A stretch of DNA of 18,329 bases from Prolixibacteraceae bacterium UBA5740 (GCA_002419285.1 DIFU01000141.1:2515-20843); one strand, 5' to 3'; shown: positions 1 to 9,694, counted from the first letter of the stretch. Notes: a model not told the origin generated them from the letters alone. Program-made: numbers and translations.

Positions 1-2
1 AT

Positions 3-1010
3 GAGAACCTGCTATCAGGTCGTACACAGCTCCTGATCGGCACGCATGCACTGATTGAGGATACCGTGAACTTTAAAAACCTCGGACTGGTCATCATTGA
101 TGAGCAGCATCGGTTTGGCGTGGCACAGCGGGCAAAACTCTGGCAGAAAAATGATGCCATCCCTCCCCATGTTTTGGTGATGACGGCTACGCCCATACCA
201 CGAACCCTGGCCATGACGGTATATGGTGACCTTGACGTATCGGTGATCGATGAGCTTCCCCCCGGACGAAAACCGATCCAGACAATGCACTTCTTTGACA
301 ATAAAAGGGCCGATGTTTACAACTTCCTGCGTCGTGAACTGCAGAGCGGAAGGCAGGTATACATTGTATACCCATTGATCTCCGAATCGGAAAAGAGCGA
401 TCTGAAAAACCTCGAAGAGGGTTACCGGCATATTTCGGAAGAATTTACCGGCATTGAAGTCGGGATGGTACACGGTCGCATGAAACCAGCCCAGAAGGAT
501 GCTGCCATGATGAGTTTCAAGGAAGGTAAAACGCGGATCCTGGTAGCCACGACCGTAATTGAAGTGGGCGTTGACGTGCCTAATGCCTCGGTGATGGTGA
601 TCGAAAGTGCCGAACGGTTCGGCCTCTCGCAGTTGCACCAGTTGCGGGGCAGGGTTGGCCGGGGGGCAGAGCAATCCTATTGCGTTTTGATGTCATCCTA
701 CAAGATCACCAACGAAAGCCGTAAAAGACTGGCCACAATGGTGCGTACCAATGATGGTTTCGAAATCGCCGAAATGGACATGAGGCTCAGGGGGCCTGGA
801 GACATTGAGGGAACCCAGCAAAGTGGAATCGGCTTTGACCTGAAAATTGCCAACCTGGCCAAGGATGTCCAGATACTGGAACTGGCCAGGGAAACTGCCT
901 CTGCCATACTGACAAGAGATCCCCGACTGGAAACCCCGGAATACATCATTCTGCGGAAGTCGCTGGCATCCTCCCAGAAAACGGAATTCGAATGGTCTGT
1001 CATCAGCTGA
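3..1010 (+). CDS. recG: ATP-dependent DNA helicase RecG, C-terminal part (5' end outside window)
   Basis: RecG is a superfamily 2 DNA translocase that remodels stalled replication forks and branched recombination intermediates. Only the last ~335 residues are present, against about 690-700 in the usual family member. The frame is open from base 3, so the N-terminal wedge domain and helicase motif I lie upstream of the window. Visible motifs in order are the DEQH Walker B box (IIDEQHRFG), motif III (TATPIPRT), VHGRMKPAQKD at the start of the second RecA-like domain, motif V (ATTVIEVGVDVPNA) and motif VI (QLHQLRGRVGRG). The RecG-typical GPGDIEGTQQSG follows. The stop is TGA at 1008-1010. A GTG at position 66 is internal and not the start. 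The gene converges on the SusCD locus. Identification is firm; nothing looks broken. Confidence 0.96.
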   Translation, partial: ENLLSGRTQLLIGTHALIEDTVNFKNLGLVIIDEQHRFGVAQRAKLWQKNDAIPPHVLVMTATPIPRTLAMTVYGDLDVSVIDELPPGRKPIQTMHFFDNKRADVYNFLRRELQSGRQVYIVYPLISESEKSDLKNLEEGYRHISEEFTGIEVGMVHGRMKPAQKDAAMMSFKEGKTRILVATTVIEVGVDVPNASVMVIESAERFGLSQLHQLRGRVGRGAEQSYCVLMSSYKITNESRKRLATMVRTNDGFEIAEMDMRLRGPGDIEGTQQSGIGFDLKIANLAKDVQILELARETASAILTRDPRLETPEYIILRKSLASSQKTEFEWSVIS

Positions 1011-1029
1011 CCAAATAAGGCATAAAAAA

Positions 1030-1057
1030 CAAAGGCCACCTTTTCGGGCAGCCTTTG
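1030..1057. terminator. Probable bidirectional rho-independent terminator between recG and the SusCD locus
   Basis: CAAAGGC (1030-1036) pairs perfectly with GCCTTTG (1051-1057). Two more G-C pairs can form inside the stem around a TTTTCG loop. On the minus strand the stem is followed by a TTTTTT run (complement of 1024-1029). On the plus strand it is followed by AAATTTTC. It lies 20 bp after the recG stop and 28 bp after the stop of the convergent DUF4998 gene, where a shared terminator is expected. Function is inferred from structure and position. Confidence 0.65.
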
Positions 1058-1084
1058 CAAATTTTCTTAGTAATTTCCAATCGT

Positions 1085-2743
1085 TTATGGTTCCTTTTCA
1101 AATCTGACATTTGAAAAGTAATAAACGATATCCATTGGTGGATTCCAGGGATTGATACCAGGTTCGCCGCCAATGTTCAGGATGATCACCCTGTTGTGTT
1201 TTCCACGGGCATTAGCCATATCAATGGTGATATCTTTCCAGTTCTGGAGGTCAGCGTCAGGAATCCAGATGTGGTCGACAGCCCAGTATTCCTGTCCGAA
1301 GTTACTGAATTGCCCGAATGACCACATGCGGTTCATGATGCGGGGCCAGATACGCTGGAAATCAGCATAAGCACCAGTAAAAACTTCTTTCTTGGGTGCA
1401 TATACCTTGAACTTCAGATATCGGTAATCGTCGGCATTGAATTGGTACTCCTTGGGAAGTGCAAACACAAAGCTGGAACTGCGGGCACGCATGATCAGTT
1501 TGTAGGGATTGACAATTCCTTCACCGGCAGGTGCATCCGTTGCAGGGAAAGTATAGTCAATTCTGAAATTACCGTCCTGTACCAGTCCGTCAAGATGAAA
1601 CTGATTGTCAATCAAAACAGAAGAAGGTCCTTCGACAAGTTCAACCACACCGCTTTCCACGAAAGGCTGTAGAAGGTTATCGAGACCCATGGTATGCGGC
1701 CTGTAATAAACTTTCTGCAAAATTCCAGCCTCCAAAAGGTCTTTGAGCGCCTGTGTATTACCTGAAGCAATATCGCCAGCCTTTCTCATAAACGGGGCAT
1801 AGTCACCACCACCAATAGGATCTACCACGCCGTTTCTGTCATAAACTGTGGTCGGCAGTTTAAACAGGTCACCACCGGTAAGGTCGAGCGTCTTCAGGTT
1901 GGGAAAATAGAAAATGTCCTGAAGTGAACTGGCATGGATCGGATAAACCAGTTTTTCGATAGAAGAAACACCATCAGCCGTGTAGGTTGTAACCCCATTG
2001 GCTTCCATAATTTCCCTTTCCGAAACCGGAAAAGTGGTGCTACTGGTAGGCATATTGATTACCAGAGTGGAAACCAGGTTGACGGTATCCAGGATACGCA
2101 CACGGTTGATCTTGGGGATGATGCTGTAGTTCATGTTGATATTGACCGCCTGACCAGCTGATACATTCCCTATGAAGAACCTGGAGTCGGATCCGCGCTC
2201 ACCGTTGCGGACAACACCATCCTTGTCGGTGTATTCAAAAGTAAGTCCGGTGTAATCCATCAGAACGGAAGTGATACCATTCGGCCAGTCAATAACGGCT
2301 GCCGACGGGGAAGACATCACCCTGGGAGGTGATACGGCGTAGGAGGCCAAATCCGTTCGGGTAAACGGGATCAGCGCAATTTCCTGGGGAACCGATTTAT
2401 TTCCAAACTCATCTATTGAGTATATCTGAAAACGATAAAGTTTGCTCTGTGTCAAACCGGTTATGTTGACCCAGGAAGCCAGTGTATCAATGGTAATGAC
2501 TTCGTCATCATATTCCACCACGGTCTTTTTGGCCTTTCCCATTTTGATCTGGCTGGCCGGAAGGCGGCCAGCTTTAAGAAGATCAATCTCTACCCTTTCA
2601 AACCCAATTTTCCCAATGATGGTATCGAATTTGGCAGGATAAACAATTTCGCCTTCAAACTCGCTCTGCTTTTCGTACATATCGTCACATGACCAAAGCA
2701 GGACAGTTGAAACAATCATTAATAATAATATTCTGTATCTCAT
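1085..2743 (-). CDS. DUF4998-type surface lipoprotein of a SusCD locus
   Basis: Predicted 552-residue lipoprotein and last gene of the locus. Residues 1-18 are a hydrophobic signal ending in a lipobox (LLWSC, lipidated Cys19), and acidic residues follow (CDDMYE), as in surface-exported Bacteroidetes lipoproteins. Residues ~30-230 resemble the DUF4998 family: fibronectin-like strands with an FGNKSVP segment near 113-119. Residues ~245-390 contain a leucine-rich-like stretch (FPNLKTLDLTGG, 280-291). Residues ~390-552 look like a beta-sandwich of the carbohydrate-binding kind, ending in YYFSNVRFEKEP. The start is ATG at 2743, 36 bp after the upstream lipoprotein gene, which suggests co-transcription. 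It probably binds the substrate at the cell surface. Ligand and domain boundaries are inferred; the DUF4998 call is from recollection of the family pattern. Confidence 0.75.
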   Translation of the reverse strand: MRYRILLLMIVSTVLLWSCDDMYEKQSEFEGEIVYPAKFDTIIGKIGFERVEIDLLKAGRLPASQIKMGKAKKTVVEYDDEVITIDTLASWVNITGLTQSKLYRFQIYSIDEFGNKSVPQEIALIPFTRTDLASYAVSPPRVMSSPSAAVIDWPNGITSVLMDYTGLTFEYTDKDGVVRNGERGSDSRFFIGNVSAGQAVNINMNYSIIPKINRVRILDTVNLVSTLVINMPTSSTTFPVSEREIMEANGVTTYTADGVSSIEKLVYPIHASSLQDIFYFPNLKTLDLTGGDLFKLPTTVYDRNGVVDPIGGGDYAPFMRKAGDIASGNTQALKDLLEAGILQKVYYRPHTMGLDNLLQPFVESGVVELVEGPSSVLIDNQFHLDGLVQDGNFRIDYTFPATDAPAGEGIVNPYKLIMRARSSSFVFALPKEYQFNADDYRYLKFKVYAPKKEVFTGAYADFQRIWPRIMNRMWSFGQFSNFGQEYWAVDHIWIPDADLQNWKDITIDMANARGKHNRVIILNIGGEPGINPWNPPMDIVYYFSNVRFEKEP

Positions 2744-2779
2744 GATTTCAATTCTTTTGTCAAAGGTTTTCAGATTTGT

Positions 2780-4054
2780 TTAATTGGCTTTCCTGCCATA
2801 GAGCGTAATCTCTGAAAGACAGTTTGCATTGTCGAGGGTGTAATTACCATTAAAACTTTTCATGGCCCTGTACCTGAACCAACGGGTCTTTTTGGTATAC
2901 CCCGGGTTTTCGGGATACATATAGGCCATATCTCCAGCTTCCCCTTTCTTGACAAACTCCAGTTCACTGAGTCCAACCGGCACTTCGATCTTGTTTTGTG
3001 AAACGTAAACCCAATCGTTAACATCATCATCCCAGATGTACATTTCATAAATTCCCACGTTTTCACTTCCGTAGTACTGGCCCCTGCTGATGTTTGCCAA
3101 ACCACCCGAATGCCTCTGTACCGTGATGATACGGCTCAGCTCATAATAATCACCCAGGTCGATGATCACGTTCCAGGGCATATTGCCATCCTTTGTAAAA
3201 CCGGTACGGCCGCGAGCCTGTGTATGCATGAAATTGAGGTTATCGCCCCGGTCGATGATGTCATCGATCACATAACGCAAACGACCTTCCAATCCATCGC
3301 CGAAAGCTTGGGGAATTCCACCAATGGAGTCGTTGGCTGCAGGTAGGAACCAATTTTCTTTAGGAATCTTGATGTCTTCCAACAGGGAAATCTGCCCCAT
3401 ATCCACTGGTTCCGACTTATTGCCATAAATATCGGTAACCCTGATTTTCACGTTAACTGGATCCTGTGGTGTAAGGAAGAGGTTCTCGACAAACCTGCGG
3501 TCTTTAGGCAAGTTGGACGAGAATACCGAAGTATACTCGTGTTTTGTACCATCCTTGGTATAAGAAAAATCGATGTACACATTGATACTCTGCTCCAGTT
3601 CGTTTATCCAATCCACAAAGAAGGAACTAAAACCTGGCTTCAGGTCAAGCGATTTTACGACACGGGTAATTGCAGGCTCCAATGGTTTTACGGTTACATT
3701 GACTGGATTGGATTTGTTACCAGCCCTGTCGACTGCATAGACATCGATTTGGTAGTTAATCGTATCGCCGAAGCCATACACATCCAGTGAATCAACAAAA
3801 TAGGATGAAGAAAACGTGAATGTCTTATTCTCGGAATTGGTATATTGAGCTTCTACACTCAACAGGTCTTCATCATTCGGAAGGTCATAATAGAACCTCA
3901 CCCCGCCAAAAAGTGGTTTATAGGTCACATTCGAAGGTGACTGAGGCGGAGTCGAATCGTCAGAGGTTGACTTGTGACGGCCTTCTTCCTCACAGGCGAC
4001 CAGAATGGTAAGGAGTGCAACCAGTATTATATAATATTTCTTTGTTGTTTTCAT
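2780..4054 (-). CDS. DUF4959/DUF5126/DUF5000 surface glycan-binding lipoprotein
   Basis: Predicted 424-residue lipoprotein. The signal peptide ends in lipobox LVAC (lipidated Cys21), followed by EEE. Two fibronectin-like domains follow: residues ~35-125 (DUF4959-like, closing with DRAGNKSNP) and ~126-225 (DUF5126-like, closing with DIYGNKSEP). Residues ~240-424 resemble DUF5000, a discoidin (F5/8 type C)-like sandwich, with NVIIDLGDYYELSRI and WFRYRAMKSFNG as characteristic strands. This three-domain order is common directly downstream of susD in Bacteroidetes polysaccharide-utilisation loci, where the protein acts as an accessory surface binder. The start is ATG at 4054. A 121-bp gap separates it from susD with no terminator seen. 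The family call is fairly sure; the glycan bound cannot be read from sequence. Confidence 0.85.
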   Translation of the reverse strand: MKTTKKYYIILVALLTILVACEEEGRHKSTSDDSTPPQSPSNVTYKPLFGGVRFYYDLPNDEDLLSVEAQYTNSENKTFTFSSSYFVDSLDVYGFGDTINYQIDVYAVDRAGNKSNPVNVTVKPLEPAITRVVKSLDLKPGFSSFFVDWINELEQSINVYIDFSYTKDGTKHEYTSVFSSNLPKDRRFVENLFLTPQDPVNVKIRVTDIYGNKSEPVDMGQISLLEDIKIPKENWFLPAANDSIGGIPQAFGDGLEGRLRYVIDDIIDRGDNLNFMHTQARGRTGFTKDGNMPWNVIIDLGDYYELSRIITVQRHSGGLANISRGQYYGSENVGIYEMYIWDDDVNDWVYVSQNKIEVPVGLSELEFVKKGEAGDMAYMYPENPGYTKKTRWFRYRAMKSFNGNYTLDNANCLSEITLYGRKAN

Positions 4055-4175
4055 ATATATTAATGTTTTTCAGTTATCAATCAGTTCGGAACTTCAGTCA
4101 GTTGAAAACCTGTTCTTTGTTCTTTACGCATGATTAGCCGACAAATTATTAAATTAAAATATCCATTTCAAGTAA

Positions 4176-6140
4176 TTACCAACCCGGATTCTGGATCAGG
4201 TTTGAATTGGTATTCATTTCATTAAGGTCGATCGGCCACAGACAATCGGTGATGGTGAATCTCCGGATCTGTTTTACCTCCAGGTTAAAGAACTGCGCAC
4301 CGGTTGCACCGGTATAAGTCCAGCCCCAAACAGGAGTTGAAAATTCCATCACAGCACGTTTTGTACGAAGCATATCCCAGAAACGGCTACCCTCGAAAGC
4401 AAGTTCGATTCCTCTTTCCTGAAGGATGATATCGCGCATTCCTTCCTTGGTTTTATGCTTATTGACGGTTCTCACAATACTCGGATCTGACCAAACGGTT
4501 TCCACATCAGGGACACCAGCCCTCTCACGCACGCGATTGATTGCCTCATATACCTGCGGCACCGGGGAATCATTGTATTCGTTGTAAGCTTCAGCCTTCA
4601 TCAGGTAGAGATCAGCAAGGCGCATGATTGGATAAGGATACTTGATGGTTCTCTGCCATGCCCCTGATTTGGATTCAGGGTGTACGAATTTCTTCACTCC
4701 GATACCGGTTTCATAATAGTCGGTACTGTGTTGTGACGAGTTAAAACCTCCATCGCGACCGGCATACATCATTGTACGGATTTTGACACCATGGGTTCTC
4801 CAGTATCCACCTGTTATAGCAAGGTTTGCATAAAAGCGGGGTTCACGATCCAGATACAAACGTATTGTTTCCGAGCCGGGCTGCATAAAACCTTTCATAG
4901 TCTCGTATTCCGGACTGTCGGCATTGGGAGTAACGGTAATTTCCCACTTTTTATCAAGGTTAAAAGAAAGATCTTCCTCAATCGGCACCCCATTCTTGGT
5001 ATAGTACCTTTCAGCCATGCGATAGGTGGCAGCCATCCATTGCCATGAATATTCCGGTGTATTGGTAACACCATCCCCATAGCCAAGGGGAAGCCTCATG
5101 TTGGATGAGTGGGCAAGTTCACCCTGTCCGTAAACGTTGATGTTTGAAAATCCCCAAATCAACTCTTTGTTCCATGGGTCAGCAATCACCATCCTCAGGT
5201 CATAAAGTTTCTTCATGTTTTCCTGGTTGGCGTCCCAATCTTCGCGATCGAAGATATAAGGTTGCTTCTCAAATGTATAAAGTTGTACTCCATTGGTTTC
5301 GGCGGCAGCGATGGCTTCATCGATGGCATCGATGGCATCTTTCCATTTTTCCCTGTTGTAATCCAACGGAAAGAAAGGCTCACCATCGTGATCATAGAAA
5401 TCGCCAAAATATTCACGGTTTCCGTTGAAGAAAGGACTGGCCCTGAACAACATCACCCTGGCCTTGATGGCTTTTGCAGCCACCTGGTCGACCTGTCCAA
5501 GTAAAGTGGCGGTTGCCCTTTCCGACAAATCGGGAATGGCTTCATCCATCAGTCCGATGACATAGTCAAAGCTCTCTTCAACCTTAGCCCGTTTTTGGAA
5601 AAGTTCTTCCTTGGTAGCATCAGGGGTAATCATTTCATCGGCGATCACAATCGGACCATAGCTTTGGATCAAGAGAAAGCTATAATAGCCTTTCAGGAAT
5701 TTCACCTGGGCTTTCCAATTATTCTTTTCCTGTTCGGTCATATCAGGCACATTGTCGATCAATGATAGGAATACGTTTGCCTGACGTATGGCCCTGTATA
5801 AAGGTTTACCGGCACTGGTACCCGACCATGTACCCAGTATGGGATCAGAAGCCGATTGAAGGCCACGCATCAGACGGATACCTCGCAGGTTACCGGTTTG
5901 CTCATTCAGGTCAAGACGGCCAATCCACTCATCACCGGCAGTCCACATGGTCTCATGCGTCAGATCAATCCGTGGCATAAAGCTATATACTTTTGCCAGT
6001 GCATTCCACGCCTCCTCTTCTGTTTTAAAAAGATCTTCGAGAGTCAGGGTATTATCGGGCACCACATCCAGATAGTCCGAGCAGGACGACATGAATGAAA
6101 ATGCAATGAAAAATATCAATATTTTACTAAACAGTTTCAT
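4176..6140 (-). CDS. SusD/RagB-family outer-membrane lipoprotein
   Basis: SusD-like proteins sit on the outer face of the outer membrane, bind the nutrient and act as a lid on their SusC-like transporter. This one has 654 residues. It has a signal peptide with lipobox MSSC (Cys20) followed by the family-typical SDYLDVVPDN. TPR-type helices follow, such as the segment around AQVKFLKGYYSFLLIQSYG and later AAKAIKARVMLFRASPFF. The C-terminal SusD signature is clear: PYPIMRLADLYLMKAEAYNE, AINRVRERAGVP, ILQERGIELAFEGSRFWDML and LWPIDLNEMNTN. The start is ATG at 6140 with an A-rich stretch just upstream and only 22 bp from the SusC stop. Pairing with the preceding transporter is therefore nearly certain. 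The substrate cannot be predicted. Confidence 0.95.
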   Translation of the reverse strand: MKLFSKILIFFIAFSFMSSCSDYLDVVPDNTLTLEDLFKTEEEAWNALAKVYSFMPRIDLTHETMWTAGDEWIGRLDLNEQTGNLRGIRLMRGLQSASDPILGTWSGTSAGKPLYRAIRQANVFLSLIDNVPDMTEQEKNNWKAQVKFLKGYYSFLLIQSYGPIVIADEMITPDATKEELFQKRAKVEESFDYVIGLMDEAIPDLSERATATLLGQVDQVAAKAIKARVMLFRASPFFNGNREYFGDFYDHDGEPFFPLDYNREKWKDAIDAIDEAIAAAETNGVQLYTFEKQPYIFDREDWDANQENMKKLYDLRMVIADPWNKELIWGFSNINVYGQGELAHSSNMRLPLGYGDGVTNTPEYSWQWMAATYRMAERYYTKNGVPIEEDLSFNLDKKWEITVTPNADSPEYETMKGFMQPGSETIRLYLDREPRFYANLAITGGYWRTHGVKIRTMMYAGRDGGFNSSQHSTDYYETGIGVKKFVHPESKSGAWQRTIKYPYPIMRLADLYLMKAEAYNEYNDSPVPQVYEAINRVRERAGVPDVETVWSDPSIVRTVNKHKTKEGMRDIILQERGIELAFEGSRFWDMLRTKRAVMEFSTPVWGWTYTGATGAQFFNLEVKQIRRFTITDCLWPIDLNEMNTNSNLIQNPGW

Positions 6141-6162
6141 CTTCTTTTGAATTTAATAGGTT

Positions 6163-9100
6163 TTAAAATGACAATTGAACGCCGACATTATACCTCTGGT
6201 TTGGCGGATAACCTAAGCCACCGCGTCCCATTTCAGGATCCCATAATTTGAATGGACTGAGTACAAAAAGGTTTTCACCGCTGAAATAAATACGACTGCT
6301 CTTCATGCCAATTTTGGCGAAAGTATTATCTGGAAGATTATAACCCATTTCAACTGTCTTTAATCTCAGGAAAGCGCCATTTCTGAGCCACCATGTAGAT
6401 GTCTGTGTATTATTTGCCAGCGGATCTACTGACAATCGGGGCCAGAATGCATGGACATCAGGATTGGTTTCACTCCAATAGTCGTTGCCGATCAGCTGAA
6501 GTGCATTTCTTCTGTTGGCAAATGGGGCTATACCATTGTCATCGGAACCGGGATTGATAAAGAGGGATACCCTGGCGTTGCCCTGAAAAAAGAAGGAAAG
6601 GTCAAAATCTTTGTAACCACCCGACATACCGAAACCGTACTGGATTTCAGGAACGGTAGGTAGTCCTAAAGGCACGCGGTCATTGTTGTTGACGATCCCG
6701 TCATTATTGACATCCTTGTACTTGATATCACCAGCCTGATAAAGACCAAAGTCCTGCTTTGGAGAGTTGGCAATTTCAGCTTCATCCACAAAAAGACGTT
6801 CGGCGATCAATCCCCACCACTGGTTGATGGAATGACCCTGTCTTTTCAGGTATTCATCGGCATAATCCTTTTCATCGAGTTCCACATATTTATTGGTAGC
6901 AAAAGTGAAGTTGGCACGTCCGGTCAGCCACCAATCCTTTGGCGCAATATATTGATAATCAATAGATCCCTCAATACCCCATGATTCCACCTTACCAACG
7001 TTTCCGCTGATGGCTGCTTCCATACCTGCAGTTGCAGGGAAGTTTTGACGTTCGAGGTAGATTTGGTCACGGACATCCTTGAATAAATCTCCCTGGACTT
7101 TCAAAGCTTCATCCATGAATGCAAGTTCAATTCCAAGGTTCATTTTGGTTGATACCTCCCAGGTAATATCCGGATTGGCATAACGATGGATGGTATATCC
7201 ATCATAAGCGTTCATGAATGTGGATCCCCAGCGATAACTGGCGCCACCTTTCGATATATTTGAAAGATAGAAGAACCTGCCGGCACGGCCTGCAATGGCA
7301 TCGTTACCAACACGTCCGTATGTGGCTTTCAATTTCACAAGATTAAAAACATCCTTCATTGAACTCCAGAAACTCTCGTTTGAAATGATCCAGCCAGCAC
7401 CTAATGAAGGGAAGAAACCGAAACGTTTCTCGCCGCTGAACTTTTCAGAACCATTATAACCATAAGTAAATTCAAGGAAGTAGCGGCTGTCGTAACTGTA
7501 GGCTGCACGGCCCGAATTACCCATATTCCTTTCAGGAAGGGTTTCATAGATTGAGTTACTGTTACCACCGGTAAGCAGATACTCTTCCCACATTCCCACA
7601 GTCATAAGGCCAACGGTATGTTTTCCGAATTCACGGTCCCAGTTGAACCTGCCTTCGTAGTAGTAATGTGCGCTTGCATCCCTGCCTGGCTCGACATCAC
7701 CCAGATAAGCCTGTCCGCCGGTAGGGTTCAGTGCAAAAAGGGTATATTCACCGCTGATCTGGTTGTAGGATTCAAGATCGTAATAATAAGGATTATAGGA
7801 GCGAAGGCTTGAATAGCGGCTCCAGGTATTGACTGATGCTTTTGCCTGAAATTTAAGGCCTTCGGTCAGAAAACCTAAATCCTGGGAAAGTGTAGCCATG
7901 GCCGTAATGGTACTTTCGTTGCGGTCTTCATAACCGCGGACCATTTCGGCGTATGGATTCTGTTTCAGTGAACCGGTCACAAAGGTATTACCGAACAGGA
8001 TGTGGTCGGCATATTGATGGGCTTCATCCGGAGCATACACTGCAGGGAAGTCGACCGGATTGGAGTTCATGACCATACCAAATATGCTGCTGGCCGATGA
8101 ACGGGGACCGTTATACCTTTCAAAACGTCCCTGAAGACGGGTATCAAGGTTTGTTGTCGGAGTCAGTTTAAAAACAACGTTGTTACGAAGCAATACCCTG
8201 TTGATATCGATGTTGTTGTTAAAGTTATTCCGTTGGTCAACTCTCAACAAACCGGTTTCATTTTCAAGTCCGCCAGCCACGTAGTATGTAGCTACACGAC
8301 CACCACCGGAAATATTGAAATTGGCTTTCTTGTTAAAGGTAGTTTGCTTGAAAAGCTCATCGTACCAATCAATATTTGGATAGATCATCGGGTCGATGCC
8401 ATCAACGGTCGACTGGATTTTCTGTTCACTGTAATAGGTTCCCAGAAGTGGGTTACGCGAAACCCTGGCTTCATTGTACATACGCATGTAATCGACACCG
8501 TCGAGCAAATCATTCATCTTGGTTGGTGTAGCCATGTGCGATTCAATCCTTACGTTGACTTTAGTTGGCCCCTCACGACCAGATTTAGTGACCACAATGA
8601 TGATACCGTTTGCACCACGTGCACCGTAAAGTACGGTCGCTGATGCATCCTTCAGGATGGAAAAACTCTCGATGTCGTCCGGATCCAGTCGGGCCAGGTC
8701 ATCGGATGAGCCTTCAAACCCGTCGATCAGGATGAGGGGATTGGTTTTATAACCGAATGTTGTTACCCCACGGACAAAGAATTGGGCGTTGTCATTTCCA
8801 GGCTCGCCAGTCGACTGGTAAGATATAATACCCGGTATTTTCCCGGCAAGGGCAGAGGTAAGGTTAGAGGCAGGTTGCTTCAGGTCTCCGGGTTTCACAG
8901 TCTCGATAGAGGCGATAACGCTCTCCTTTTTCTGAACACCAAATGCCACTACCTGTACTTCTTCGATTTCGGTGGCATCTTCATACATTTCAACATCAAT
9001 GATGTTTCTTTGGTCAATGACCACTTCCACCGGATTCTTTCCCACAAAAGAAAAAACCAGCACGTCGCCAGTGGCAGCATCCATGGAGAATTCACCGTTG

Positions 9101-9618
9101 TTATCAGTGATTGTCCCAGTCAAGGTTCCTTTGATGACGATAGAAACACCGGGAAGCCCCAAACCTATGTCATCCTTCACAATACCAGAAATTCTACGTT
9201 TCTGGGGCTGGTCAGCCGGCGCTACCGTCGGTTCTTTTGCAGGTATAACCTGTTTTTCAGCTGCAAGGACTACCACCTGACGGTCATAGACTTTCCATGT
9301 ATTTCCAGTTTCTTTAAAAACCTGATCAAGAACTGAATCTACGGATTCATCCTTAACCCTGACATTGACCTTGCGATTCAGGTCAACCGCTTTTTCATCG
9401 TAGATAAAAATAAATTCACTCCGCTCTTCCAGTTCCTGAAATACTTCCCTGACGGTCGTATTGTTCAGACGTAAATTGAACCGCGCAGACTGAGAATAGG
9501 TAGTTGCACTTGTAGCCGTAAAAGCACAAAACAACAGAATGGCCAACATCTTCATTTTTAGTAGAATTTTTGAAATACCCCCTCGAGGAGAGTATTTCCC
9601 ATTTAGCTTTTTCTTCAT
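6163..9618 (-). CDS. SusC/RagA-family TonB-dependent transporter with N-terminal STN signalling domain
   Basis: Energised outer-membrane importer of 1151 residues, partner of the adjacent SusD-like protein. In order: a signal sequence (hydrophobic core ~20-38, export site near TTYSQS); an STN domain (~45-118) as found in transducing TonB receptors; a carboxypeptidase-regulatory-like beta domain (~142-210, RRISGIVKDD...GLPGVSIVIKGT); a TonB-box-like stretch (VQVVAFGVQKKES, ~221-233); a plug (~235-350) with the family signatures IPGIISYQS, PLILIDGF and ILKDASATVLYGARGANG; and a 22-strand barrel ending in terminal Phe (NVGVQLSF). The STN domain fits the sigma/anti-sigma pair encoded just upstream. 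It should contact the periplasmic part of the FecR-like protein when substrate is bound. The start is ATG at 9618, and the long charged leader is usual in STN-bearing members. Confidence 0.96.
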   Translation of the reverse strand: MKKKLNGKYSPRGGISKILLKMKMLAILLFCAFTATSATTYSQSARFNLRLNNTTVREVFQELEERSEFIFIYDEKAVDLNRKVNVRVKDESVDSVLDQVFKETGNTWKVYDRQVVVLAAEKQVIPAKEPTVAPADQPQKRRISGIVKDDIGLGLPGVSIVIKGTLTGTITDNNGEFSMDAATGDVLVFSFVGKNPVEVVIDQRNIIDVEMYEDATEIEEVQVVAFGVQKKESVIASIETVKPGDLKQPASNLTSALAGKIPGIISYQSTGEPGNDNAQFFVRGVTTFGYKTNPLILIDGFEGSSDDLARLDPDDIESFSILKDASATVLYGARGANGIIIVVTKSGREGPTKVNVRIESHMATPTKMNDLLDGVDYMRMYNEARVSRNPLLGTYYSEQKIQSTVDGIDPMIYPNIDWYDELFKQTTFNKKANFNISGGGRVATYYVAGGLENETGLLRVDQRNNFNNNIDINRVLLRNNVVFKLTPTTNLDTRLQGRFERYNGPRSSASSIFGMVMNSNPVDFPAVYAPDEAHQYADHILFGNTFVTGSLKQNPYAEMVRGYEDRNESTITAMATLSQDLGFLTEGLKFQAKASVNTWSRYSSLRSYNPYYYDLESYNQISGEYTLFALNPTGGQAYLGDVEPGRDASAHYYYEGRFNWDREFGKHTVGLMTVGMWEEYLLTGGNSNSIYETLPERNMGNSGRAAYSYDSRYFLEFTYGYNGSEKFSGEKRFGFFPSLGAGWIISNESFWSSMKDVFNLVKLKATYGRVGNDAIAGRAGRFFYLSNISKGGASYRWGSTFMNAYDGYTIHRYANPDITWEVSTKMNLGIELAFMDEALKVQGDLFKDVRDQIYLERQNFPATAGMEAAISGNVGKVESWGIEGSIDYQYIAPKDWWLTGRANFTFATNKYVELDEKDYADEYLKRQGHSINQWWGLIAERLFVDEAEIANSPKQDFGLYQAGDIKYKDVNNDGIVNNNDRVPLGLPTVPEIQYGFGMSGGYKDFDLSFFFQGNARVSLFINPGSDDNGIAPFANRRNALQLIGNDYWSETNPDVHAFWPRLSVDPLANNTQTSTWWLRNGAFLRLKTVEMGYNLPDNTFAKIGMKSSRIYFSGENLFVLSPFKLWDPEMGRGGLGYPPNQRYNVGVQLSF

Positions 9619-9660
9619 ACTTTTGATTAGGTTTTAAATGAAACATTTTTATTTAATTCT

Positions 9661-9694
9661 AAAAACCGGCGGGTTGGCGGACCTTCCGGTTTTG
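9661..9694 (-). terminator. Intrinsic terminator or attenuator between anti-sigma gene and susC
   Basis: On the minus strand AAAACCGG (complement of 9686-9693) pairs perfectly with CCGGTTTT (complement of 9662-9669). Within the 16-nt loop a further GGT/ACC pairing is possible. The 3' arm runs into five Ts followed by AGAATT, as in a factor-independent terminator. It sits 29 bp past the FecR-like stop and about 43 bp before the susC start. It may therefore end the sigma/anti-sigma transcript and insulate susC, whose own promoter would have to overlap or follow it. Structure is seen; termination is inferred. Confidence 0.6.

Noticed and set aside
15..674. Long minus-strand reading frame of 219 codons opposite recG
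   Set aside because: It lies entirely antisense to conserved helicase motifs and has no recognisable domain or start context; it is a shadow of recG codon use.
4070..4103. Three TCAGTT repeats between susD and the next lipoprotein gene
   Set aside because: Six-base words with irregular spacing (11 and 17 bases) in a short A/T-rich gap; too weak to call an operator.
5310..5339. Short tandem GATGGCATC repeats
   Set aside because: Two exact 9-bp copies plus a degenerate third lie inside susD and encode the in-frame DAIDAIDEAI helix; a local coding repeat, not a regulatory or CRISPR array.
8782..9336. Plus-strand reading frame of 184 codons within susC
   Set aside because: It covers the TonB-box and plug region of a clear SusC-like protein on the other strand and has no independent support.
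9416..9646. Possible upstream ORF starting at an ATG before susC
   Set aside because: It overlaps the susC signal-peptide region in another frame and shows no family resemblance; translation would interfere with susC rather than support it.
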